The notes below the pieces were generated by a model. That model was not told the DNA's origin and did no database searches. It saw only the letters and a list, made by a program, of their open reading frames with translations. Below, piece by piece: positions 6,890-14,185 of a stretch of DNA of 47,840 nt (position 1 is the first letter of the stretch; the number at the start of each line of letters is the position of its first letter). Origin of the DNA: an uncultured Prevotella sp. (GTDB lineage Bacteria > Bacteroidota > Bacteroidia > Bacteroidales > Bacteroidaceae); NCBI GenBank assembly GCA_934203355.1, contig CAKPZC010000009.1, positions 1 to 47,840 on the forward strand, read 5' to 3'. The position numbers and the translations under genes are program-made.

Positions 6890-8200
6890 TTATTGATTTT
6901 CAGCCGACATCAGCAATTTTTTGAAGTCGCTGAATTCCTTCGACATGTTGATGCTCTTTTTCTCGCCTTTCATAAATGCGGCGAGACGTTCGGGTATCTT
7001 CACTTCCGCTCCAATGGCTTCTTCTACAGTTTCCTTGAACTTTGCTGGGTGTGCAGTCTCGCCAAACACTCCCACTTCGCCGTCGAGCAACAGGTCTTTT
7101 AGTGCTTGATAGCCACAAGCTCCATGCGGGTCGAGTATGTAATGATTTGCGTTGTAGCAATAGTGCATAGTCTGGCTTATCTGCTTGTCGCTGTATGTGG
7201 CACCGCTCATAAGGCTTGTTATTTTCTTCCAGTCGCCCTTGAAGAGGTCGTTGATGCGTGCAAAGTTGCTCGGGTCGCCCACGTCCATGGCGTTAGCTAT
7301 GGTCTGTATGCTTGGGCGCGGATTGTATTTGCCTGTTTGCAGATATTTATATACAATGTCGTTGGCATTGTTGGCTGCGATGAAACGTTTCACAGGCAGC
7401 CCCATTTCTCTGCCGAAGATGGCAGCTGTGATGTTGCCGAAGTTGCCACTCGGCACACAAATCACAAATCCGTTGTTCTTGCCCATGCGTTTCAACTGTG
7501 CGTAGGCATAGAAGTAGTAGAATGCTTGTGGCAGGAAACGTGCCACGTTGATGGAGTTGGCTGAGGTGAGTTTCATGTGCTGGTTTAGTTCTTGGTCCAT
7601 GAATGCCTGCTTCACCAATGCTTGACAGTCGTCGAAAACTCCGTCTACTTCTATGGCTGTGATGTTCTGTCCGAGTGTGGTGAATTGGCTCTCCTGTATC
7701 TTGCTCACCTTACCCTTAGGGTAGAGCACGTAAACGTGGATGCCATCGACACCAAGGAAACCGTTTGCCACGGCAGATCCCGTGTCGCCACTTGTGGCAA
7801 CAAGCACGTTGACATTCTTTGTTCCCTCTTCGCGTATGAAATATTGCAGCATGCGTGCCATGAAGCGTGCGCCCACATCCTTGAATGCGAGTGTAGGTCC
7901 GTGGTAGAGTTCGAGCGAATAGATGTTATCTTCCACTTCTTTTATAGGGCAGTCGAAAGTCAAGGTGTCGTAGACAATGCGCTTTAAATCCTCGGCTTTG
8001 ATATCTTCGCCGAAGAAGGCGTCAGCCACGTTGTAGGCTATTTCTTGGAACGATAATTTATCGATATTGTCGAAAAAATCCTTAGGCAGTTTCTTTATGC
8101 GCTCTGGCATGTAGAGTCCACGGTCGGGAGCGAGTCCCTTAACTACTGCCTCGTGAAGCGAGGCGATTGGTGCGGTATGATTGGTGCTGTAATATTTCAT
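6890..8200 (-). CDS. thrC: Threonine synthase
   Basis: The 436-residue PLP enzyme converts O-phosphohomoserine to threonine and phosphate. It starts with the typical MKYYSTNHTAPIASLHEAVVKGLAPDRGLYMPE. The PLP-binding lysine is in LAFKDVGARF (Lys107), followed by the SGDTGSA loop and a serine/glycine-rich CVPSGNFGN segment. The length and features fit the class I bacterial enzyme. It is the last gene of thrA-apgM-thrC, 34 bases after apgM, and the gap is filled almost wholly by a period-7 repeat array ending at the start codon. A terminator follows at 6842-6876. Confidence 0.95.
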   Translation of the reverse strand: MKYYSTNHTAPIASLHEAVVKGLAPDRGLYMPERIKKLPKDFFDNIDKLSFQEIAYNVADAFFGEDIKAEDLKRIVYDTLTFDCPIKEVEDNIYSLELYHGPTLAFKDVGARFMARMLQYFIREEGTKNVNVLVATSGDTGSAVANGFLGVDGIHVYVLYPKGKVSKIQESQFTTLGQNITAIEVDGVFDDCQALVKQAFMDQELNQHMKLTSANSINVARFLPQAFYYFYAYAQLKRMGKNNGFVICVPSGNFGNITAAIFGREMGLPVKRFIAANNANDIVYKYLQTGKYNPRPSIQTIANAMDVGDPSNFARINDLFKGDWKKITSLMSGATYSDKQISQTMHYCYNANHYILDPHGACGYQALKDLLLDGEVGVFGETAHPAKFKETVEEAIGAEVKIPERLAAFMKGEKKSINMSKEFSDFKKLLMSAENQ

Positions 8201-8205
8201 AGAAT

Positions 8206-8240
8206 TTAAAATGTTAAGTGTTAATTGTTAAGTGTTAAAT
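8206..8240 (-). repeat. Period-7 tandem repeat array at the thrC start codon
   Basis: Read on the minus strand the heptads are ATTTAAC, ACTTAAC, AATTAAC, ACTTAAC and a decayed ATTTTAA, followed by ATTCT and the thrC ATG. The consensus is AYTTAAC. The first heptad contains the apgM stop codon, so the array fills the whole intercistronic gap. The same type of array precedes the porin gene (25048-25082) and thiC (46580-46614). Confidence 0.8.
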
Positions 8241-9470
8241 TGCTGGAACGTCTATGTTCATGAACATGTCCATGAATTCTGTGAGGTGCAGCATGCCGTA
8301 GCTACCACTTATGCAACTCACTTCGCTGTATGTCGCAACGTTGTCGGGCTCGATGCCGGGATACCATACGGCGAAAGGCACTGGCTCTTTCATGTGGGTG
8401 CGAATCTCAACAGGTGTGGGATGGTCGGGCATTAAGGCTATGCATACAGGCTCGTCCCATGATGCCACTTCCTTGTAGATGGGTCCCACCATGCGGCTGT
8501 CGAGGTTCTCGATAGTGAGCAGTTTCAGCTCAAGGTCGCCGTCGTGGCCTGCCTCGTCGCTTGCCTCAACATGCAGGAACACAAAGTCGTCGTTGCGCAA
8601 GGCATCGAGAGCCGCTTGAGTCTTGCCCTCATAGTTGGTGTCGGCAAGTCCTGTGGCACCCGGCACAATGATGTTGTGAAGTCCAGCATAATGACCGATA
8701 CCACGTATTAGGTCGACTGCAGAAATGACGTCGCCACGCTTTATCTGTGGATACATCTCCTGCAATGTTTTCATTTGTGGACGGTAGCCTCCTCCCCATG
8801 GCCATATACTGTTGGCTTGGTCTTTGCCTTCAGCCCGTCGGCGACAGTTGAGCGGGGCGTTGTAGAGTACGTCTTGCGACTTTATGATGAGTTCGTTGAT
8901 GAGTGTGGCAGTTTCCAAAGCCTCGTGTTCGTAGCCTTTTTCGGGAGTCACCAACAGTTTGCGCCACTCCTCGTTAGGGTGGTCGTGGGGAGGAGCGCAT
9001 ACAATATGTTTGTTGCCACCTTTTATTATAAGCAAGTGTCTGTATTGTATTCCCTTTATGAATTTCACCCTATCGCTGCCAAGTTTCTCGTTCAAGAGAT
9101 TGATGAGTTCCTGACTGTCGTCGGTAGTGAGATGTCCACCGTGGTGGTTTTTAATCTTCTTGTCGGCAAGACAAATGATATTGCAACGCAAGGCGAGGTC
9201 GTCGGATTGCATTTCATAACCTATGGAGGCTGCTTCCAGCGGTCCGCGTCCCTCGTATACTTTGTTCATGTCGTAGCCAAGGATTGTGGCATTTGCCACC
9301 TCGCTACCCGGCAGAAAGCCATCGGGCACGGTAATGAGTCGTCCTGTGCGTCCGATGCTTGCCAGATGGTCCATGTTTGGTGTGTTGGCATACTCAAGGA
9401 GGGTTTTGCCTCCGAGTCGGTTGACAGCATGATCAGCCATGCCGTCGCCGAGAATAATAATGTGTTTCAT
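8235..9470 (-). CDS. apgM: Archaeal-type cofactor-independent phosphoglycerate mutase homologue; probable homoserine kinase
   Basis: The 411-residue member of the alkaline phosphatase superfamily has the metal-binding LGDGMAD (Asp9), the nucleophile serine in FLPGSEVANATILGYD (Ser56), and a metal site in EASDEAGHDGD near the C-terminal third. By sequence it is an ApgM-type 2,3-bisphosphoglycerate-independent phosphoglycerate mutase. It lies 12 bases after thrA and directly before thrC, exactly where a homoserine kinase is required, and no ThrB of the GHMP type is present. Relatives in thr operons of Bacteroidetes and some deltaproteobacteria have been proposed to supply homoserine kinase activity. 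I therefore infer that role, while phosphoglycerate mutase remains the homology-based name. Confidence 0.88.
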   Translation of the reverse strand: MKHIIILGDGMADHAVNRLGGKTLLEYANTPNMDHLASIGRTGRLITVPDGFLPGSEVANATILGYDMNKVYEGRGPLEAASIGYEMQSDDLALRCNIICLADKKIKNHHGGHLTTDDSQELINLLNEKLGSDRVKFIKGIQYRHLLIIKGGNKHIVCAPPHDHPNEEWRKLLVTPEKGYEHEALETATLINELIIKSQDVLYNAPLNCRRRAEGKDQANSIWPWGGGYRPQMKTLQEMYPQIKRGDVISAVDLIRGIGHYAGLHNIIVPGATGLADTNYEGKTQAALDALRNDDFVFLHVEASDEAGHDGDLELKLLTIENLDSRMVGPIYKEVASWDEPVCIALMPDHPTPVEIRTHMKEPVPFAVWYPGIEPDNVATYSEVSCISGSYGMLHLTEFMDMFMNIDVPAI

Positions 9471-9482
9471 GGGCTAAACTTT

Positions 9483-11915
9483 TTAGATGTTAGCTATTGA
9501 CATGATATTGGCAAACACTCCTGCTGCCGTCACGCTGGCTCCAGCTCCATAGCCCTGTATGAGCATTGGATATTCGCGGTAGCGTTCGGTGGTGAGTGTC
9601 ACAACGTTGTTGCTGCCCTCAAGATTGTAGAATGGGTGGCGCATGTCCACCTCTTTTAGTGCTACGCTTGTCTTGCCGTGGTCGAATGTTGCCACGAAAC
9701 GCCATCTCTTGCCGTCGGCTTCGAGTTTCTTGCGGCGTGTCTCAAAGTCGGCATCGAGTTCGGGCAGATGTTTCCAGAAGTCGTCGATGCTTCCCTCGAA
9801 TAGCGATTCGGGAATGAAAAGATGTTTTTCCACGTCGCTTTTCTCCACTTTATATCCTGCTTCGCGTGCAAGAATTACGAGTTTGCGTATCACGTCCTTG
9901 CCCGACAGGTCGATGCGTGGGTCGGGCTCGCTGTAACCCTGTTCCTTGGCACGGCGTACAGCCTCCGAGAGAGGTACGTCGGCTGATATTTCGTTGAATA
10001 TGAAGTTTAGTGTTCCACTGAGCACAGCCTCTATCTTCAATATTACGTCGCCTGAGTTGCGCAGGTCGTTGATAGTGCCGATGATGGGCAGTCCAGCACC
10101 AACATTAGTCTCGTATCTGAATTTCACACCACGTGCCAGGGCTGTTTCCTTCAGTCGTATATAGTTGTCGTAGGACGACGATGCTGCTATCTTGTTGGCT
10201 GCAATCACTGATATGTTGTGTTCAAGGAACGACTGGTAGAGCTGCGCTACATCTTTGCTTGCAGTGCAGTCGACAAACACACTGTTGAAGATGTTCATGT
10301 TGATTATCTCATCGCTCAGTGTAGTGTCGTTGATTAATGGGGCTTGTTCGAGTTGTTCGCGGTAGGTGGTGAGGTCGATACCGTCGCGGTTGAAAATAGC
10401 TTTCTTTGATGTAGCTATTCCCACGACGTTGAGTTTCAGTCGCTTTGTGAGTTTTAGCTCCTCGTATTGGTCGTGTATCTGTTCCAGTAGTTGTCCGCCC
10501 ACAGTTCCCACACCACACACAAAGAGATTAAGCACTTTGTATTCCGACAAGAAGAACGAGTCGTGTATCACGTTGAGTGCCTTGCGTAGGTATTTGCTGT
10601 GCACAACAAACGATATGTTTGTCTCCGATGCACCCTGTGCACATGCAATCACGCTGATGCCGCTGCGTCCGAGAGTGCCAAACAGTTTGCCTGCAATTCC
10701 CGGTGTATGCTTCATGTTCTCGCCAACGATGGCTATTGTGGCTAATCCGCTCTCTGCATGCATAGGGAACATGGCACCCGTCTCAATCTCTTTGGCAAAC
10801 TCGCTGTTGAGCACCTCAACAGCTGCTGCCGCGTCCTGGTCGCGCACACCAATTGAGGTTGAATTCTCTGATGATGCCTGCGAAACCATAAATACGCTTA
10901 TGCCGTTGTCGGCAAGTGCAGTGAAGATGCGTCGGTTGACACCTATAACACCTACCATCGAAAGGCCAGTTACGGTGATGAGTGTTGTGCCGCTGATGCT
11001 TGATATGCCCTTGATGGGCTTGTCGTCGTTGTTGATTTTAGCCTTGATGACAGTGCCTTCAGCCTCAGGGTTGAAGGTGTTTTTCACGCGTATAGGTATG
11101 TTTTTCACGCACACGGGGTATATCGTAGGCGGATAAATCACCTTTGCACCGAAATTGCAAAGCTCCATAGCCTCGATATAACTCAGTTCGTTGATGGTAT
11201 AGGCTGTTTTTATGACGCGCGGGTCGGCGGTCATAAATCCGTCGACGTCGGTCCATATCTCAAGAATGTCGGCGTCGAGTGCTGCTGCTATGATAGCAGC
11301 CGTGTAGTCGGAGCCGCCACGTCCGAGGTTGGTTATCTCGTTGGTGTCGCGGTCCATACTAATAAAACCAGGAACAAGCGAAATGCGTGGTAGGTCACTG
11401 AATGTGCGACGCACCAGTCGTTGTGTAAGTTCAGAGTCGAGAGTGTTCTTGTGGTTCTTTCGCATGGTCTTTATGAACTCGCGTGAGTCAAACCACTTTG
11501 CGCCCTGCACGAGTGTGGCGACGATGTTGGAGCTTAGTCGCTCGCCGTAGCTCACGATGGCATCCTGTGTCTTCTTCGACAGGTCGTGGATTAGGTAGAC
11601 ACCGAAATAGATTGAGCGCAACTGCTCAAACAAAGAGTCTACCGTCTTGAAAAGGTTTTCGCGTTTGCGTGTGTCGGTGATGATTGTGTCGATCATCTTA
11701 TGGTGGCGGTCTACCATGGCTTGAAATTCTTCTTTCCATGTGTCGTCGCCCTTTAGCGCGAGTTGTGAAGTGGCGAGAAGTTTGTCGGTGATGCCGCCGA
11801 GCGCGCTCACTACTACAATGATGGGCTGCTTCTCTGCCTCTTTCTCTACTATAGCCTTTAGGCTAAGAATACTCTCTACGGAACCCACTGAGGTTCCGCC
11901 AAATTTCAATACTTT
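9483..11915 (-). CDS. thrA: Bifunctional aspartate kinase / homoserine dehydrogenase
   Basis: The protein has 810 residues from the chosen start. The N-terminal aspartokinase domain opens with MKVLKFGGTSVGS and has GGSDYTAA for nucleotide binding. It is followed by two ACT regulatory domains (about 310-450, with VTGLSMVGVIGVNRRIF) and a homoserine dehydrogenase domain beginning at VCGVGTVGGQLL with NAD(P)-binding glycines. It performs the first and third steps of threonine synthesis, and feedback control through the ACT domains is expected. An in-frame ATG at 11948 would add eleven residues, but it lies inside a hairpin (11941-11959), and the family start is MKVLKFGG, so 11915 is preferred. 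It is the first gene of the operon, behind a long structured leader. Confidence 0.93.
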   Translation of the reverse strand, partial: KVLKFGGTSVGSVESILSLKAIVEKEAEKQPIIVVVSALGGITDKLLATSQLALKGDDTWKEEFQAMVDRHHKMIDTIITDTRKRENLFKTVDSLFEQLRSIYFGVYLIHDLSKKTQDAIVSYGERLSSNIVATLVQGAKWFDSREFIKTMRKNHKNTLDSELTQRLVRRTFSDLPRISLVPGFISMDRDTNEITNLGRGGSDYTAAIIAAALDADILEIWTDVDGFMTADPRVIKTAYTINELSYIEAMELCNFGAKVIYPPTIYPVCVKNIPIRVKNTFNPEAEGTVIKAKINNDDKPIKGISSISGTTLITVTGLSMVGVIGVNRRIFTALADNGISVFMVSQASSENSTSIGVRDQDAAAAVEVLNSEFAKEIETGAMFPMHAESGLATIAIVGENMKHTPGIAGKLFGTLGRSGISVIACAQGASETNISFVVHSKYLRKALNVIHDSFFLSEYKVLNLFVCGVGTVGGQLLEQIHDQYEELKLTKRLKLNVVGIATSKKAIFNRDGIDLTTYREQLEQAPLINDTTLSDEIINMNIFNSVFVDCTASKDVAQLYQSFLEHNISVIAANKIAASSSYDNYIRLKETALARGVKFRYETNVGAGLPIIGTINDLRNSGDVILKIEAVLSGTLNFIFNEISADVPLSEAVRRAKEQGYSEPDPRIDLSGKDVIRKLVILAREAGYKVEKSDVEKHLFIPESLFEGSIDDFWKHLPELDADFETRRKKLEADGKRWRFVATFDHGKTSVALKEVDMRHPFYNLEGSNNVVTLTTERYREYPMLIQGYGAGASVTAAGVFANIMSIANI

Positions 11916-11940
11916 CATTTCTTCTTGTTCTTTGGTTAAT

Positions 11941-12122
11941 GCCTCCATACAAAGGAGGCTGTTTTGTTTCGGTGTAGAGGCTTGCCGTCGCAGTGAGACT
12001 GGCTTCTATCCCAATCCTCGTTACGTGAGAGGCATGGGCGAGACACCGCGGTCTACTTTTATTTTTTTACTGTGCGGCAGAGGGGCTTCTCTTCACCGTG
12101 TCGTGACATAAAGTTTTGTAAA
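11941..12122 (-). promoter_or_regulatory. Highly structured thrA leader, candidate cis-regulatory RNA
   Basis: The roughly 200-base untranslated leader folds into a closed multi-helix domain. CGGTG-A-AGAG (12098-12089) pairs with CTCT-A-CACCG (11979-11970), and GCC (12086-12084) pairs with GGC (11986-11984). Inside are a hairpin at 12038-12010 (CCCA/TGGG plus CCTC/GAGG), one at about 12054-12041 (AGAC/GTCT), and CAGT-CTC-ACTG near 11999-11989. A separate GCCTCC/GGAGGC hairpin at 11941-11959 follows, 26 bases before the ATG. The architecture is riboswitch-like. It does not match any class I can name, and an attenuator peptide rich in Thr/Ile/Met is not present. Confidence 0.5.
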
Positions 12123-12129
12123 GTGTCGG

Positions 12130-12159
12130 CAAATTTACTAAAAATATATGTTATGTCAA
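12130..12159 (-). promoter_or_regulatory. Promoter of the thrA-apgM-thrC operon
   Basis: On the minus strand TTG (complement of 12157-12159), a 19-base spacer and TAAATTTG (complement of 12130-12137) match the Bacteroidetes promoter. Transcription would start near 12122, leaving a leader of about 207 bases before the thrA ATG. The rest of the gap up to ispH (12160-12231) is AT-rich, with nothing else recognisable. Confidence 0.65.
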
Positions 12160-12231
12160 TAAAAAAGAACAAAAAATGTGCAATTTGTGATGTTTTTTGG
12201 TTTGCTACCCTATTGTTTTTAAGTAGAAGGC

Positions 12232-13092
12232 TTACCCCTCAATGCGTTCCTTGCATTGCTCCATAAGCCATTTTGGAGTGCTTGTGGCTCCGCATATGCC
12301 CACGCTTTTTGCTCCATCGAACCATGTCATATCTATCTCGTCGGGACTTTCTATCTGGTGGCTGTTTGCATTGACACTGCAACATTCTTTAAACAGCACC
12401 TTTCCGTTGCTGCTCTTACGTCCCGACACAAATAGTATCACATCGTGGCGCGATGCAAAAGTGGCTATGTTGGGCATACGGTTTGCTACTTGTCGGCAGA
12501 TGGTGTCGAAACTCTTGAAAGTGGCTTCTTTGCCTATGTGTTGCTGAATGTAGTCGATGATTTGATGGAAACCGTCGAGCGACTTCGTTGTCTGTGAGTA
12601 CAGATATATGTCGCGCGAGAAGTCGAGTCGCTTCACGTCGTCTACTTTCTCCACCACAATGGCGTGGCTGTCGGTCTGACCTACAAGTCCGAGCACCTCA
12701 GCGTGGCCTCGCTTGCCGAATATCACAATCTGTGCTTCGGGGTTGGCGTCGTATTGGCGTTTGATGCGTCGTTGCAGTGCGAGCACTACAGGACATGTGG
12801 CATCTATAATTTCTATGTTGTTCTTTCGTGCCAGGTCGTAGGTCTGTGGTGGCTCGCCGTGGGCGCGCAGCAGCACCTTCACGTTGTTGAGTTGGTGCAT
12901 GTCGTCGTGGTTGATGGTTGTCAACCCTTGTTCGTGGAGTCGTTTCACTTCCATGCCGTTGTGCACAATATCGCCCAGGCAGTAGAGGCGCGTGCCGTTG
13001 GCAAGCTCCTCTTCCGCCTTCTTTATGGCTGTTGTGACTCCGAAGCAGAATCCGCTTCCATCGTCTATTTCTATAATCAAGTTGTTGTTCAT
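12232..13092 (-). CDS. ispH: 4-hydroxy-3-methylbut-2-enyl diphosphate reductase
   Basis: The 286-residue enzyme is the last of the MEP isoprenoid pathway, reducing HMBPP to IPP and DMAPP with a [4Fe-4S] cluster. The three cluster cysteines are visible in FCFGV (Cys16), ATCP (Cys100) and DTIC (Cys199). The substrate-binding histidines lie in DIVHN (His44), RAHGE (His78) and RGHAEV (His130), and the SGRKSSNG loop is present. It is the last gene of a leftward operon behind the A2M-like and DUF1573 genes, nine bases after the latter. No clear terminator hairpin was found between its stop and the thrA promoter, so transcripts might run into the thr leader. Confidence 0.95.
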   Translation of the reverse strand: MNNNLIIEIDDGSGFCFGVTTAIKKAEEELANGTRLYCLGDIVHNGMEVKRLHEQGLTTINHDDMHQLNNVKVLLRAHGEPPQTYDLARKNNIEIIDATCPVVLALQRRIKRQYDANPEAQIVIFGKRGHAEVLGLVGQTDSHAIVVEKVDDVKRLDFSRDIYLYSQTTKSLDGFHQIIDYIQQHIGKEATFKSFDTICRQVANRMPNIATFASRHDVILFVSGRKSSNGKVLFKECCSVNANSHQIESPDEIDMTWFDGAKSVGICGATSTPKWLMEQCKERIEG

Positions 13093-13101
13093 TCTGTATG
13101 T

Positions 13102-14166
13102 CTACTCTGTGATGATGTTGATTGTCACCTTAGGCAGGTTGGGGTCGTTGGTTATCATGAGCACACGTGGTTTTGAACGTGCTGTCTTCAGCAGTCGTTG
13201 TTCGGCTGTGATTTTTATCTTTGCCTGTTCGCCTGGCTGTAGCTTCTGCTTGTTGAGCGACACTTGCAGTCCTACGGTGAACATTTGCAGGTTCTTGATG
13301 TTGAGTGTCGACTTTCCGTCGTTGCGTATTACCACCTCGCCTTTCAGTTTCTTCTTGCCAGCAAAGGCTCCGAGGTTGAGTTCTGTGGTTGAGAGTTTTA
13401 GTCTTGGCGCGTTTGCAAGCTGTGTGGCTGTCAGGTTGTCGAATTTGGGCAGTAGCACTGTCGACACGCTAATCTCTTTCTCGCGGCTCACGCGGTCGCC
13501 GGGGAATCCGCCGAGGAACACGCTTGTCTGTGTCAGTCCCATGTCCTTGAGTCGTTTAGAGTCGAGAGTGACGGTGACCACTCCGCTATGTCCCGGTGCA
13601 ATCTTCGATGGCGACACCTCTGCTTGCAGATAGTCGGGTAGGTGCATCACTACGGGTTCCACATTTCCGTCGGTAGTGTTGCGTATATGAATCTTCTTTT
13701 GTGGGCGTTCGCCTCTGTTCACGTCGTCGAACTCGATGTCGTTGCAGTCGCTCTGAATAGTTCCGAGCATGAAGTCGTATTTACCTCCAAAGTCAACAAT
13801 TTCTCTCACTACATGACCGCGCATGCGCAGCAACAGAGGTTTCTCGTTGCCTTCGGCATACAGGTCGACGAGTTTGTTGAATCTACCCATGGTTTGTGCG
13901 TTATAAGTCACACGCACAGTGAATTTTGATCCAGCAGGAATCTCGTCCTTCGGATATTCCACTTCAGTACATCCACAGCTCATGCGTGCGTCGACAATGC
14001 GTATTGGGTGGTTGCCCTTGTTCTTAATCTCGAATTCGGCGGTGACAGGGTCCTGGTATGTCACCTGTCCGCAGTCTACAATTTTGTTTATCGCTTCTAT
14101 CTTTTGTGCACTCACACCGATGGCGTTGAGTGCGAGGAATAAGGCTGATATATAAAGTTTCTTCAT
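13102..14166 (-). CDS. Secreted DUF1573 domain protein
   Basis: The protein has 354 residues from the start at 14166, with a clear signal peptide MKKLYISALFLALNAIGVSA followed by Q. An in-frame ATG at 14196 would precede the signal with a charged segment and overlap the upstream gene, so it is not preferred. The first DUF1573 immunoglobulin-like unit carries the family hallmarks DCGQVTYQDPVTAEFEIKN and SCGCTEVEYP. A second beta-sandwich unit follows (about 135-230), and a third near the C-terminus (LNLGAFAGKKKLKGEVVIRN). DUF1573 proteins are common, uncharacterised periplasmic or surface proteins of Bacteroidetes. It sits between the A2M-like gene (19 bases upstream) and ispH. Confidence 0.88.
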   Translation of the reverse strand: MKKLYISALFLALNAIGVSAQKIEAINKIVDCGQVTYQDPVTAEFEIKNKGNHPIRIVDARMSCGCTEVEYPKDEIPAGSKFTVRVTYNAQTMGRFNKLVDLYAEGNEKPLLLRMRGHVVREIVDFGGKYDFMLGTIQSDCNDIEFDDVNRGERPQKKIHIRNTTDGNVEPVVMHLPDYLQAEVSPSKIAPGHSGVVTVTLDSKRLKDMGLTQTSVFLGGFPGDRVSREKEISVSTVLLPKFDNLTATQLANAPRLKLSTTELNLGAFAGKKKLKGEVVIRNDGKSTLNIKNLQMFTVGLQVSLNKQKLQPGEQAKIKITAEQRLLKTARSKPRVLMITNDPNLPKVTINIITE

Positions 14167-14185
14167 ATTGCTGTTTTTTTTGTAT

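Noticed and set aside
11970..12100. Cobalamin riboswitch upstream of thrA (words such as GGTG, GCACAGT and GAAGCCAG resemble B12 aptamer parts)
   Set aside because: The promoter places the transcript start too close to leave room for the 5' aptamer helices, the P3 strand before the B12-box-like segment is missing, and the long-range pairing found is different.
12059..12109. Seventeen-codon open frame in the thrA leader (ATG at 12109) as an attenuator peptide
   Set aside because: It has a single threonine codon and no run of Thr, Ile or Met codons, and its bases take part in the closing stem of the leader.
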